A stretch of DNA of 64,000 bases from an uncultured bacterium (GCA_937949615.1 CALEDQ010000019.1:116462-180461); one strand, 5' to 3'. Counted from the first letter of the stretch, positions 26,084-35,693 are shown. Notes: generated by a model not told the origin, from the sequence alone. Numbers and translations: made by a program.

Positions 26084-27106
26084 ATGAAATTAAGAAGTGT
26101 CTGGTTATATTCAGCGATTCTGGTGCTTATCATATTTGGCACACTTGCCAAAGCCGAAGCCGGAAAACTGCGCGAATTCATCAAAGACACCCTGAAAAAG
26201 CGCATCGACGCGAAAGCCTTGCAGCAGCCGGTCAGTTCTACCCGTCACAATTTTGCGTTTGAAGGCCGCACCCGCACTTACTATCTCTATCTGCCCACCA
26301 CCTGGAACAAAAAAGACCCGATTCCGGTGGTTTTCCTCTTTCATGGCGGTGCCGGTGGTGCCAGAGGCGCCCTGTATTATTACGAACTCGAAGCAAAAGC
26401 CGAAGAAGCCGGTTTTATGCTTGTGGCACCCGACGGCACCGGTGAAACCGAAAACATTCTGCTCACCTGGAACGTCAGCTTCGGGTTTGGTTATGCTCAA
26501 AAAAACAAGATTAACGACACCGGTTTCATTGCCGCCCTGCTCGATAAGTTGAGCAAAGAGTTTCCGATTGACGCAAAGCGCATTTACGCCACTGGCCTGT
26601 CTAATGGCGCCATGTTCTGTCACTGGCTGGCAGCACAGCCAGAAAACCGTTTTGCCGCGATCGCTCCAGTTGTCGGCACTGCCGGCGGCAAGGAACAGCA
26701 CGAAAAAGACATGCATCTGCCGCCAGCTCCGCAAACTCCGGTATCGGTATGCATCATTCAGGGCCTGATCGATGAACATGTCCTTATCGGTGGTGGAACA
26801 CAGAAAAAGTCGATTACAGAAGCCCGCGAACTGCTGTCAGCCTCAGCCACCATCGACTTCTGGGTACAGGCCAACGACTGCGATAAAACCGCCAGCACCA
26901 CCTTCGACCAGAGCCTTTTGAGCACCGTGCATCATTACACCAACGGTCGGGATGGCAGCGAAGTCAAAGCTTACGTGGTTCACAACCTTGGTCATGCATG
27001 GCCGGGCTCGACAAGAACCCCGCGCAAAGGCTCAGACAAACCGCCACAGCAGTTCAAAGCCAATGACATCATCTGGGATTTCTTCAAAACCCACCCCAGA
27101 CCCTAG
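26084..27106 (+). CDS. Exported esterase of the PHB-depolymerase/LpqC (alpha/beta hydrolase) family
   Basis: 340 residues. Signal peptide, then a single alpha/beta hydrolase domain: FLFHGGAGG (oxyanion region), nucleophile in ATGLSNGAMFCHW, Asp in IQGLIDEHV and His in NLGHAWPGS. The layout matches polyhydroxybutyrate-depolymerase-like and feruloyl-esterase-like secreted hydrolases. The substrate is unknown; there is no carbohydrate-binding or PHB-binding module. Start chosen by the CAGGAGAG site 7 nt upstream. Monocistronic with its own extended -10 promoter. Confidence 0.85.
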   Translation: MKLRSVWLYSAILVLIIFGTLAKAEAGKLREFIKDTLKKRIDAKALQQPVSSTRHNFAFEGRTRTYYLYLPTTWNKKDPIPVVFLFHGGAGGARGALYYYELEAKAEEAGFMLVAPDGTGETENILLTWNVSFGFGYAQKNKINDTGFIAALLDKLSKEFPIDAKRIYATGLSNGAMFCHWLAAQPENRFAAIAPVVGTAGGKEQHEKDMHLPPAPQTPVSVCIIQGLIDEHVLIGGGTQKKSITEARELLSASATIDFWVQANDCDKTASTTFDQSLLSTVHHYTNGRDGSEVKAYVVHNLGHAWPGSTRTPRKGSDKPPQQFKANDIIWDFFKTHPRP

Positions 27107-27262
27107 TCGACATTGACCATAAAAAATCAATACCGTCAATGTTCCATGCTGGCCTGCGTTCGGTATGCATTGGTGCAACTTCTGCGCTTATGACTCCGTG
27201 ACATAAACGCTAAATGATTGATAAATCATTGATGCAAATATAACTGAGGGCCTTTGTTATGA

Positions 27263-27838
27263 TTAAAGAGGCCTTGGGCTAAGACCAAGCTCGGCGGCTT
27301 TTTCGCGCATGCCGGTTATACAGAGTTCGACGACCTTTTCAAGTTCGAGACCAAGCATGGCGCAACCGGCTTTGATGACCTCACGATTGCATTTGGCGGC
27401 AAAGGCTTTGTCTTTGAATTTTTTGACAACGCTTTTCACCTCCATGTCGACAATGCGCGTCGGGCGCATCAAAGCAGCCGCATGCACAATTCCGGTAAGC
27501 TCATCAACGGTGTAAAGGCTTTTTTCAAGATTGCTCTCTGGTTTTACATCGTTCATTATGCCCCAGCCATGCGACATGACTGCCCTGATGACCGTCTCAG
27601 AAACGCCGTGTGGTGTAAGAAGTTCGCGCACATGCCCGCAATGCTCTTCAGGAAACCTCTGGTAATCAACGTCATGCACATAGCCGACCGCTTCATAAAG
27701 GTCGGCATCTTCGCCAAAGTGCAGTCCCATCTGCCGCATGGCAGCGCTCACTGCAAGAGCGTGCGTCAGCAGATGCGGTTCGGTCACATTTTCTGCGATC
27801 AGTTTACGGGCCAGTTCGAGGCTCAGATCATTTGCCAT
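27263..27838 (-). CDS. HD-domain hydrolase-like protein
   Basis: 191 residues from the ATG at 27838, favoured by CAGGAGA 6 nt upstream. HD-type metal site elements: THALAVSAAM (His), GYVHDVDYQRFPEEH (HD pair) and SHGWG; the order suits small HD phosphohydrolases acting on nucleotides. Conserved charged C-terminal helices follow. Substrate unknown. It lies downstream of the large PDZ-hydrolase gene on the same strand (about 40 nt gap). Confidence 0.8.
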   Translation of the reverse strand: MANDLSLELARKLIAENVTEPHLLTHALAVSAAMRQMGLHFGEDADLYEAVGYVHDVDYQRFPEEHCGHVRELLTPHGVSETVIRAVMSHGWGIMNDVKPESNLEKSLYTVDELTGIVHAAALMRPTRIVDMEVKSVVKKFKDKAFAAKCNREVIKAGCAMLGLELEKVVELCITGMREKAAELGLSPRPL

Positions 27839-27878
27839 GACAGTCTCCTGAATCATTTTGCTTTAATTTGCCGCAAAT

Positions 27879-29525
27879 TCAATTGCCGGTCAAGGTAAAA
27901 ACCAGCCGCGCGACCGGCAGCACCTTTCGATCACGATTTTCGGCGTATTCAGACAGAATGACCGCCGGATCAGGCCTGACCAGATCATCATGAACGACCC
28001 GACCGTTAAAAACGACTCTGACCGGGAGAGCCAGATCAAAATGGCCGGGCGTAACTGCCAACGCAAGTTTTGCGACCCTTGAGCCGGTAATTGCGACCTC
28101 ATTGCCTTTTTTTTCAGCTCTGATCGCAGCCGAAGGCACATCGCGCCTGAACAGAAACCAGCCTTCCGGCTGTGGCAGAACACCTGGCAGACGCACCCTT
28201 TTTCCGAGGCGACTGACGACAAATTCGAACGGCTGGCCGCACCTGGCAGAATCCTTCGCCGCTTTGAGACTGAATGAATCGCTTATTTCGCAGCCACCGG
28301 CACGGCGCAGCACGTCACCGCAGCGCAGGCCAACTGCTTCAGCATAACTGCCGCGGTCGATACGGTTGACCGTTATGCCTTCTCTGCCGCGGATACCGGC
28401 AAAACCCCAGTTAATTGTCTCATCGGTCAGAATGCAGTTATGATCAGTATGCCAGTCGGCGGCCAGCCAGGGGCCGATCTCAGCGATCTGCAGCCAGCGA
28501 CAGGCCCCGAACGCCGCATCACCGGTTTCCCAGAAGATTTTGTCCGGCAGAGCGTTGCGTTGCCGGCGGCGCAGATACTGCCCGATCAGTGGCATCTCAC
28601 TGGCGTGATAGGCAAAATCATGGCCGCCCTGCAGCTGGCGATAGAAAATATCGGCACCGGCACGGCGGGCCATTGCAATAACCGGTGCCATCTGCCTGGT
28701 CGGGTAATACTCATCGTCGTCGGTAGTCACCGCATAAACCGGTGTCATTGCCAGGTTTGTGGCATACAACGGCAGTTTGCCGTCGAGACTGCCGACCCCC
28801 ATGTGCCCATTGAGAGCGACAATTGCCGCAAAATCATCGGGTGTCAGCATTGCATGCAGAAAACTACCGGAGGCCCCATCAGAAAAACCACCAAGATATA
28901 CCCGGCTGTCGTCGATGTTTACATGGTGCTTTACCGTTCTTATCAGATGTCTGATGTTGGCCATGCCGGTGCTTTCCCACCAGACAGCGCCTTCCTGCCC
29001 AAAGGGAAACAGCAGCACCCAGCCCTGCGCCCGTGCCAGAGTGAACCACGGTGACTCTCTTATCACTTCGACCGGATTTTCATAAATATTTTTCCGTGCA
29101 ACGCCGCCGTGCAGGGCAACCAGCATCGACAACGGGCGAAAAGAAGCTATCTGCGGTGGCAGATAAAGCCCCCATGGCCGGCTCACCCCATCGATTCCGA
29201 TGATATGATTCAGCAACAGAATTTCACCATCTGATGTTTCTGTTTTTGTATCTGCAAGGTGATTTTTCAAACCGGCGAGCTGCTGTTTCAGGAGCTTTCT
29301 GCGCCGCAGTGGCCGCCCAATGATAAAATCACGCAATGCCTGCCAGCCAGGTGCCAGTGACGCAATATCTTCAACCTCTGCCCGTGCCGGTTGCAAGTCT
29401 CTGGCGTCAACACTGGCAAGCGAGGCAAAACCCCGCTGCAGTAAAAGATCAACACGGGTCTGCCAGTCGTCAGCCATCGCTCCTGCTGTCGAAAGCAAAA
29501 AAATCACCACCAGAACCAGTCGCAA
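27879..29525 (-). CDS. Exported alpha/beta hydrolase fused to a PDZ-like domain
   Basis: About 548 residues from a TTG at 29525. This start is preferred to an ATG 42 nt upstream because AGGAGGGG lies exactly before it and it begins a proper signal peptide (LVLVVIFLLSTAGAMA). A helical region of about 100 residues precedes the hydrolase domain, whose motifs are VALHGGVA, nucleophile in LGGFSDGASGS, candidate acid DDDEYYP and His in QGGHDFAYH. A PDZ-like region follows (about 395-460: VNRIDRGSYAEAVGLRCGDVL), then a beta-rich tail. Role probably a periplasmic esterase or peptidase with a substrate-binding PDZ; specificity unknown. Confidence 0.78.
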   Translation of the reverse strand: MRLVLVVIFLLSTAGAMADDWQTRVDLLLQRGFASLASVDARDLQPARAEVEDIASLAPGWQALRDFIIGRPLRRRKLLKQQLAGLKNHLADTKTETSDGEILLLNHIIGIDGVSRPWGLYLPPQIASFRPLSMLVALHGGVARKNIYENPVEVIRESPWFTLARAQGWVLLFPFGQEGAVWWESTGMANIRHLIRTVKHHVNIDDSRVYLGGFSDGASGSFLHAMLTPDDFAAIVALNGHMGVGSLDGKLPLYATNLAMTPVYAVTTDDDEYYPTRQMAPVIAMARRAGADIFYRQLQGGHDFAYHASEMPLIGQYLRRRQRNALPDKIFWETGDAAFGACRWLQIAEIGPWLAADWHTDHNCILTDETINWGFAGIRGREGITVNRIDRGSYAEAVGLRCGDVLRRAGGCEISDSFSLKAAKDSARCGQPFEFVVSRLGKRVRLPGVLPQPEGWFLFRRDVPSAAIRAEKKGNEVAITGSRVAKLALAVTPGHFDLALPVRVVFNGRVVHDDLVRPDPAVILSEYAENRDRKVLPVARLVFTLTGN

Positions 29526-29657
29526 GTTTCCCCTCCTGTATGGCTTCACTGATTGGCAGTTTAACATTCACCGCTTCTGCCGGCAAGAACAGCGGGGAAT
29601 TGATCATTGGCGGGGCAGATGTTATCATTGCGACAAATCAACTTCGTGGAGAAACAG

Positions 29658-29849
29658 ATGCAGAAATTTGCCATAGCCATCGGGCTGCTGCTTTCTCTTC
29701 TCTTTCTGACCGGCAGTAACGTCAATGTCGAAATTGCCATGTTACGGCACCAGATTTGCTTCGAAAACGCAACACGCACTGTCGAAAACGTGGCAGCCAG
29801 GCAGAATCTGCCGATGTTTACCACCCGAAAGCCAGCTGAAAATGTCTGA
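29658..29849 (+). CDS. Small exported or membrane protein preceding mnmA
   Basis: 63 residues with a ribosome site (GTGGAG) before the ATG and an N-terminal hydrophobic stretch (AIAIGLLLSLLFLTG) that could be a signal peptide or anchor. Its stop overlaps the mnmA start by 8 nt (AATGTCTGA), so translation of mnmA is probably coupled to it. No homologue recognised; cell-division-like small proteins with such layouts exist but no claim is made. Confidence 0.5.
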   Translation: MQKFAIAIGLLLSLLFLTGSNVNVEIAMLRHQICFENATRTVENVAARQNLPMFTTRKPAENV

Positions 29850-30924
29850 AAATGTTAAAACCCTGATCGCTGCCATGAGCGGCGGCGTTGATTCTTCGGT
29901 GGCCGCGGCCCTGTTTCTTGAACGCGGTTACAAGGTTATCGGCGTAACTCTTAAAATGAAAACCTGCGACGACAGCAAAGAGAAAACGAAATCCTGCTGC
30001 GGTCTCGACGACAACATTCAGGCACGCATGGTCGCTGAAAAACTTGGGATTCCGCATCGGTTCGTGGCCGTCAGAGAAGAATTTGCCGAACAGATTCTCA
30101 AATACGCCTGGAGTGAATATAAAAGCGGCAGAACCCCGAATCCCTGTGTTCTCTGCAACCACTTTCTCAAATTTGGCGCGGTTTTGAGCCGCTTTGCCGC
30201 CGAACTCGGGGCTGATGGCATAATTACCGGGCACTATGCGGTGATCAACCGTGAAATACCCGGCAAAGCCAGGTTATTCAAGGGTTCTGACACAGAAAAA
30301 GACCAGACCTATTTTCTTTCGGCGCTGACCCAGGATCAGCTGAATCACTGTTACATGCCGCTCGGCGAAATGACCAAGCCTGAAGTACGCGCCATGGCTG
30401 CCAGGCTCGGCCTGCCGAATGCGGCCAAAAAAGAGAGTCAGGATGCCTGTTTCGGCTATAAAGGCGAAACTTTTGCACTGACACTTTCACGCTATTTCAA
30501 TGAAAGCCCCCGCCCGGGCGAAATTGTCGACGAGAACAACAGGGTGATTGGCCGCCACGAGGGCATTCAGTTTTTTACCATCGGCCAGCGCAAAGGCCTG
30601 GGTATTGCTCTCGGCAAACCCGCTTATGTTGTCGATATCGACGCAGCCAGCCGCCGGGTCAAAGTCAGCACCGATTACAATCTGTTGTTGACCGATAAAT
30701 TCACAGCCAGCGGCATGAACTGGCTCGATTTTGCACACGACAGCCTTGAATGCGAGATTATGACGCGATACCGCCAGCCATTGCAGGCGGCAATCGTTAC
30801 CCGCAAAGGCGACACCGCCGTGGTCGAACTGGCGAAACCGCTTGCTTCAGTGACGCCGGGGCAGCGACTGGCGATCTATAAAAACGGCCAGCTGCTCGGT
30901 GGCGGCTGGATCGAAAAAAGCTGA
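29842..30924 (+). CDS. mnmA: tRNA-specific 2-thiouridylase MnmA
   Basis: 360 residues. Makes the 2-thio group of wobble s2U34 in tRNAs for Lys, Glu and Gln. PP-loop MSGGVDSSVAA near residue 11, catalytic cysteines in NPCVLCN (about 103) and SQDACFGY (about 200), and RKGLGIALG late in the protein all match. Start at the ATG at 29842 because the PP-loop then sits at the usual distance from the N-terminus; an open frame further upstream is unlikely to be translated. Overlaps the small gene before it. Convergent with trkH. Confidence 0.93.
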   Translation: MSENVKTLIAAMSGGVDSSVAAALFLERGYKVIGVTLKMKTCDDSKEKTKSCCGLDDNIQARMVAEKLGIPHRFVAVREEFAEQILKYAWSEYKSGRTPNPCVLCNHFLKFGAVLSRFAAELGADGIITGHYAVINREIPGKARLFKGSDTEKDQTYFLSALTQDQLNHCYMPLGEMTKPEVRAMAARLGLPNAAKKESQDACFGYKGETFALTLSRYFNESPRPGEIVDENNRVIGRHEGIQFFTIGQRKGLGIALGKPAYVVDIDAASRRVKVSTDYNLLLTDKFTASGMNWLDFAHDSLECEIMTRYRQPLQAAIVTRKGDTAVVELAKPLASVTPGQRLAIYKNGQLLGGGWIEKS

Positions 30925-30962
30925 CGTCAGCCGCTCAAGCTCACCACTTCAAACTAAACACC

Positions 30963-32426
30963 TCACCATTTCGAATCACGCCAGGTCTCGGGCCGCAGAA
31001 AAACGGCCAGCGCCATGATTTCGAGACGGCCGGCCCACATCAGAAATGTGTATATGGCTTTGGTGAGCCAGTGGAGTTCATAAAAGCTGCCCATCGGACC
31101 AATTTTGCCGAAACCAGGGCCAATATTTCCCAGAGTTACGATTGCACCCGTGTAACCGACGATCAGATCGCTTTCGAGCAGGGCAGCCAATGTTCCGCCA
31201 ACCGCAAAAAACATCATATAGAGCACAATAAACGAAAAAACCGGCTGAATTTCAGCTTCTTTGAAAATTCTTTTCTCAAGCTTTACCGTAACCACAACCT
31301 GCGGATAAATGGTTTTCAGAAGCACTTTTCCGAGATAGCGCAGCATCAGAAGGATACGCACCACCTTCATGCCACCGCCGGCAGAGCCGGAACAGCCACC
31401 GATAAACATCAGTACGAGAAGAACCACCTTGGCGCTGTCTGACCAGAGTTCAAAGTCAACAGTGGCTGCTCCTGTAGTCGTCAGAATGCTGATATTCTGA
31501 AAAAGGGCGATTCTTATGGTATCGATGATTGTTCCGCCGCCCGCGCCATTCTTAGAAAGTATGAAGGTGAGAACCAGCGTTGCGACTGCGATTATGGCGG
31601 CATAGAGACGCAGCTCTGGATTGCGCAGAAATGAAGCAAGGTTTCCCCTGATCGCTTTGACCTGCAGAGTGAAGTTGGCGCCGGCAAGAAACATGAAAAT
31701 GATGATGACCCATTCCATATGAGCGTTCTGATAACCCATTATGCTCTGGGGATGCGGTGAAAAGCCGCCGGCAGCCATCGTCGCAAATGAGTTTGCAAAA
31801 GAATCGATCAGCGGCATGCCGAGAAAATACAGAATAAAAGACTGAAGAACGGTCAGAAAGAAATACCAGCCCCAGAGATGCCGCGCCGTATCGCTGATTC
31901 TCGGGGTCAGCTTTTCTTTGCTTGCCGACGAAGTTTCGGCAAAAAACAGCTGACGCCCCGAAATCGCCAGGTGCGGAAGAACCGCCACAAACAATACGAG
32001 AATACCCATCCCGCCAAGAAACTGTGTGTAGCCGCGATAAAAAAACATCGAGCTGTTCAACAGGGAAAAATCATAAAGAATTGTCGCACCGGTTGTGGTA
32101 AAGCCGCTCATCGCTTCAAACAGGCTGTCGAAAAAGCCAAAGCCAAAGCACATGTATGGAATGGCACCGATCATGGCTACCGTCAACCAGCTGAGGCCTA
32201 CAGCCGCCATGCCCTCGATGCGGTTGAGATCGTCAAAGTTCTGCTCGCGGTGGGCGCGCCAGGCGACTCTGCCCGCAAGAATTCCAGACAACATGCCAAG
32301 AAGAATGGCAAAGGCCGAGTCATTCTGACCGACCATCATTGCAACAAGCATCGGAACGATGAGAACAGCTGAAAAGCCCTGAACGATAAGGCCGACAACT
32401 GAAACGACAATACGAAAACGAATCAT
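30963..32426 (-). CDS. trkH: Trk-type potassium uptake channel subunit TrkH
   Basis: 487-residue polytopic membrane protein. The four P-loop filter segments of the TrkH/KtrB superfamily can be seen: SGFTTTGATIL, AAGGFSPHPQS, ILTTTGAATVDF and VTLGNIGPGFG. It imports K+ together with the NAD-binding regulator TrkA, encoded just upstream (3-nt gap). No Shine-Dalgarno stands out, in keeping with coupling to trkA. Confidence 0.92.
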   Translation of the reverse strand: MIRFRIVVSVVGLIVQGFSAVLIVPMLVAMMVGQNDSAFAILLGMLSGILAGRVAWRAHREQNFDDLNRIEGMAAVGLSWLTVAMIGAIPYMCFGFGFFDSLFEAMSGFTTTGATILYDFSLLNSSMFFYRGYTQFLGGMGILVLFVAVLPHLAISGRQLFFAETSSASKEKLTPRISDTARHLWGWYFFLTVLQSFILYFLGMPLIDSFANSFATMAAGGFSPHPQSIMGYQNAHMEWVIIIFMFLAGANFTLQVKAIRGNLASFLRNPELRLYAAIIAVATLVLTFILSKNGAGGGTIIDTIRIALFQNISILTTTGAATVDFELWSDSAKVVLLVLMFIGGCSGSAGGGMKVVRILLMLRYLGKVLLKTIYPQVVVTVKLEKRIFKEAEIQPVFSFIVLYMMFFAVGGTLAALLESDLIVGYTGAIVTLGNIGPGFGKIGPMGSFYELHWLTKAIYTFLMWAGRLEIMALAVFLRPETWRDSKW

Positions 32427-32429
32427 GAC

Positions 32430-33806
32430 TCAGCTGTCGCTCTCATCTTCTTCTGCCGCAGCCGTTTCTCGAATAATCTGCAGCAGATAATCCGAAAGGG
32501 TTTCGCCCTGATCTTTGGCACAGAAAACGCGCAGATGATCTTTCCCCTTGATCTTGTCTTCACCACCTGGAACCAGTGTGTGCCCGCCCCGTCTTATGGC
32601 CGCAATGATAACCCCCTCAGGAAGCTTCAGATCCATTAGCCGACTGGGCGGGAAATCAGCCGGAACAACTATTTCGCGGATCTCGGCTTTACCTTTTTCA
32701 AAAATAGTGAACACATCGATGCTGTCTTCAGAAATATGACGACTGACGCTTTGAACGGCGTTGAACTGAGAGCTTAGAGCAACATCGATACCAAGCTTCT
32801 CAAAAAATTCGATATTCTCGATTGAATGCGCCCTGGTGATGACCTTTTTTACATTCAACATCTTGGCGTGCATTGACACAAAAAAGTTTCTTTCGTCGTT
32901 ACCAGTGACAGCAACCAGGCAGTCGCAGTTTTCAACCTGCTGCGAGCGCAGAAAACCGACGTCGGCTCCATCTGCATGCATTATCATCACACGATCGGAA
33001 AGACGCTCGGTCAGTGACTGACATTGAGGTAAAGACTTTTCTATGATTCTGATGCGAAAATTCGGGTAGACTTCGAGGGTTTTCGCAAGAATATAACCGA
33101 CATTGCCCCCCCCAACGATTACAACATTCAGAGATTTGGTGTGTGTCGGATTGAAGCGGTTTTCGATCTTACGCATGCTTGCTTCATGGCCCATGAAGAT
33201 AATTTTGTCATTGCGATAGAGTGTCGTCATACCACCAGGAATAATGACCTGATCATCGCGAAAAAGGGCAACCGCCAGAGCCCCGCGCGGAATGCCGAGG
33301 TCCTTGAGTTTTTTGCCAATGGCGCTGTCGCCGGTTTTAAGGCGAAATTCAAGCAGCTTGAGGTCTTCATGTTCGAAAACCTTCACGTCAATTGCGCCCG
33401 GAATCGCAAGAATCTGCGCGATATATTCACCCAGAAGCTTTTCTGGCCAGATCAGACGGTCGATGACCAGATGCTCACCCAGTTCACCGGCAAAGGTTTC
33501 GAAATAATGCGCTTTGTTGACGAAGCAGAAAGTCTCGGCTTTGCCCAGCTGTTTAGCCGCGAGGCATGAGATAACATTGACCTCATCTGAATGGGCGCAG
33601 CCAATGAAAGCATCGGCCTCAGCAACCCGTGCTTCCTGCAGAACTGCCAGACTGGTCGGGTTCCCGTTAACCACCTGCAGATCTAGCTGTTCAAGCTGCT
33701 CTAACGCGTGCGGCAGCGATTCGATCACATGTAAATCGTGATCTGCCGCCAGTGTTTTTGCAAAAAGCAGCCCGATTTCAGTGCCGCCCGAAATGACAAC
33801 TTTCAT
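32430..33806 (-). CDS. trkA: Trk potassium uptake regulator TrkA
   Basis: 458 residues with the doubled RCK layout: Rossmann domain (VISGGTEIGLLFAKTL), TrkA-C domain, second Rossmann domain (VVIVGGGNVGYILAKTLE near 228) and a second TrkA-C domain. The first nucleotide loop reads GGTEIG, departing from the usual G-x-G-x-x-G, while the second is canonical, so NAD(H) or ATP binding may differ between halves. Acidic C-terminal tail. In an apparent operon thyX-pheA-trkA-trkH. Confidence 0.9.
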   Translation of the reverse strand: MKVVISGGTEIGLLFAKTLAADHDLHVIESLPHALEQLEQLDLQVVNGNPTSLAVLQEARVAEADAFIGCAHSDEVNVISCLAAKQLGKAETFCFVNKAHYFETFAGELGEHLVIDRLIWPEKLLGEYIAQILAIPGAIDVKVFEHEDLKLLEFRLKTGDSAIGKKLKDLGIPRGALAVALFRDDQVIIPGGMTTLYRNDKIIFMGHEASMRKIENRFNPTHTKSLNVVIVGGGNVGYILAKTLEVYPNFRIRIIEKSLPQCQSLTERLSDRVMIMHADGADVGFLRSQQVENCDCLVAVTGNDERNFFVSMHAKMLNVKKVITRAHSIENIEFFEKLGIDVALSSQFNAVQSVSRHISEDSIDVFTIFEKGKAEIREIVVPADFPPSRLMDLKLPEGVIIAAIRRGGHTLVPGGEDKIKGKDHLRVFCAKDQGETLSDYLLQIIRETAAAEEDESDS

Positions 33807-33868
33807 TACTTCTGCCCTTTAAGGTAAAGTCAGACCCTGATTATAGCGCAGAAGGCTGAATTAACCAA

Positions 33869-34954
33869 CTATTTGAAAACCGGAAAATACCCACAGCTTC
33901 TGGCAAGCAACCCGCGTTGCTGGAATTCTGCCATCAATGCGTCAAATTTCGCTTTGTCTTCGGGCAGAATCAGTTCGATTATCACAATCGTATCCCAGGG
34001 TTTGTCGACAAAATTCAGGTTGTGAATATCGGTAATCTCGAGCCTATGATCACGCATGAAAGCGACGATGTCGTAGATATGTTCGCTGCCACGATGCAGC
34101 GGGCACATGATCGCCGTTTTTATACCGGGGCGATAGTCATTGCCGGTGCCGGCCGAGAAAGTCAGAAATTTAACCCGCGGCACCTGTTCAGATTTCAGGC
34201 CGGTCTTGATAACCACCAGGTTCTGATAGGTGTCTACCAGCTTCGAAGGCAGTATTGCGGCAACCGGGTTGACGCTTTCGAGGTTTTCGCAGACTTCTGA
34301 CATGCTGCGACAGATCTTGACCTTGAGATCGAACGACAAGGTGATGAAGAACTGCCGCATCAGCCGCAGAGTCTCACTGGTTACACAGATTTCGTTGGCC
34401 TCTGACAGGTCACGGGCACTGTTGCTGACCAGGCTGAACTCCGGCGTAAAATTGAATTCTTCGACAACACCGAGCTTGCCAGAAAGCATCGTTTCAACAA
34501 GCGCCAGCCGGTCGGGTGAATGTTCGGGTGTGAAAGAGGCAAAACCCAGATTTTTCGGGCTCTTGCTCAGTTCGACACAGAAGTCGTCAAAATTGTCTAC
34601 CGCAACGATGTCGGCATTCTGCCCAAAACGCGACAGGGCCGCATCGTAAAACCAGCCGTTTCGTTCACCGAGAACGGCAATGCGGCCCTGCTCCTGGGCG
34701 GCACGGCAGGTTGAGACGATTTCGACAAAAATGTTTTCGAGACTCTGCCGATTAAGGCCTCCGAGATTGTAGTGATCGAGGTTTTTAAAAACATCGGCTT
34801 CACGGATCGGCGCAAAACAGGCTTCAAAACCAGAAGCACGCTTTACCCCGCCAATTTCGCGGGCGAGATCGATGCGCTGCCTTATCAGCTCGATAAGACC
34901 CTGATCGATCCGGTCAAGATTCTTTCTCAGTTCCTCCAGAGTTCTGCTGGTCAT
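33869..34954 (-). CDS. pheA: Chorismate mutase - divergent prephenate dehydratase-like - ACT protein
   Basis: 361 residues. The N-terminal AroQ-type chorismate mutase (about 5-85) has LRKNLDRIDQGLIELIRQRIDLAREIGGVKRA elements (key: R, D, K and the I-R-E-x-x-V pattern). The middle region matches prephenate dehydratase only loosely: LGERNGWFYDAAL stands for GPxGTYSHxAA, and the catalytic TRF motif reads LTF. An ACT-like domain follows (about 275-355) without the ESRP phenylalanine motif. It may be a true but divergent P-protein or have lost dehydratase activity. Start supported by AGAGGAT; overlaps thyX by 41 nt. Confidence 0.75.
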   Translation of the reverse strand: MTSRTLEELRKNLDRIDQGLIELIRQRIDLAREIGGVKRASGFEACFAPIREADVFKNLDHYNLGGLNRQSLENIFVEIVSTCRAAQEQGRIAVLGERNGWFYDAALSRFGQNADIVAVDNFDDFCVELSKSPKNLGFASFTPEHSPDRLALVETMLSGKLGVVEEFNFTPEFSLVSNSARDLSEANEICVTSETLRLMRQFFITLSFDLKVKICRSMSEVCENLESVNPVAAILPSKLVDTYQNLVVIKTGLKSEQVPRVKFLTFSAGTGNDYRPGIKTAIMCPLHRGSEHIYDIVAFMRDHRLEITDIHNLNFVDKPWDTIVIIELILPEDKAKFDALMAEFQQRGLLARSCGYFPVFK

Positions 34955-35654
34955 TTTTGTTTATCCTCTTCTGCATGGATTTGTATTGCGGACATTCCGC
35001 ATCATTCTCACGGCAATAGGGCATGGTGGCAAACTGGCAAGGCGCCCCGGCATTTTTGAAAATCTGCGGAGCCACCTGGCGAACGGCCTTGAGCATGTCA
35101 AACGCCAGCTGTCTGATTTCCCACTGGGCTTTGATACAGCAGCGCTGCTCAAAAAAATTGAAAAGACTGCGGGCATTCATCGTAAAAACTAATTTGGTCT
35201 CGATGGCGTTGGGAAAAATATAGCGCGCATCTTCCGGGGCAACGCCGGCGTTCACCATGGCGCGATAGGCCTCGAGCGTATGATGCATAGCCTGGTCAAA
35301 AATTTTCTGCGCTTCTTCGTTCTTTGCCACCGAAGGCGGCACGATATAAGGCAGCGTCGGCACCTTCATGTAATTGACGTAGCGCTGGCTTTCCTGGGAA
35401 TAGGAAGCGATACGATGACGCACCAGCTGATGTGACAGGGCTCGCGAAACACCATCGGCACTGAAGGTAAAATCAGCATGCTCGAACGGCGAAAGGTGGT
35501 TGCGCTGCCTGAGAAACCCGAGCAGGCGCTCGATTTCGGCGTCGGTCAGATGCCCTTCAATATCATCGGCAGCCCTGGCCGAATAGCAGCGACGGGCCGC
35601 AAGAGCAACCAGACGATCAGGTTCGGGAGTGTGGCGCAGCAACAGCAGTGTCAA
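34914..35654 (-). CDS. thyX: FAD-dependent thymidylate synthase ThyX
   Basis: 246 residues. The ThyX motif RHRxxSxxxxSxRY is seen as RHRIASYSQESQRY near residue 78. Makes dTMP from dUMP using methylenetetrahydrofolate and FAD. The start is TTG at 35654 behind AAAGGAAAA. The last ~35 residues (CREND, CPQYKSMQKR) extend beyond the usual core and contain two cysteines. Upstream is the rpmE terminator, downstream the pheA-like gene overlaps. Confidence 0.93.
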   Translation of the reverse strand: MTLLLLRHTPEPDRLVALAARRCYSARAADDIEGHLTDAEIERLLGFLRQRNHLSPFEHADFTFSADGVSRALSHQLVRHRIASYSQESQRYVNYMKVPTLPYIVPPSVAKNEEAQKIFDQAMHHTLEAYRAMVNAGVAPEDARYIFPNAIETKLVFTMNARSLFNFFEQRCCIKAQWEIRQLAFDMLKAVRQVAPQIFKNAGAPCQFATMPYCRENDAECPQYKSMQKRINKNDQQNSGGTEKES

Positions 35655-35693
35655 AGTCTTTTCCTTTGTTTGCGAAGGTTATGCGGTCGAGCA

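Noticed and set aside
29725..29841. Upstream extension of mnmA
   Set aside because: The PP-loop distance fits the ATG at 29842 and the extension overlaps the small gene in another frame.
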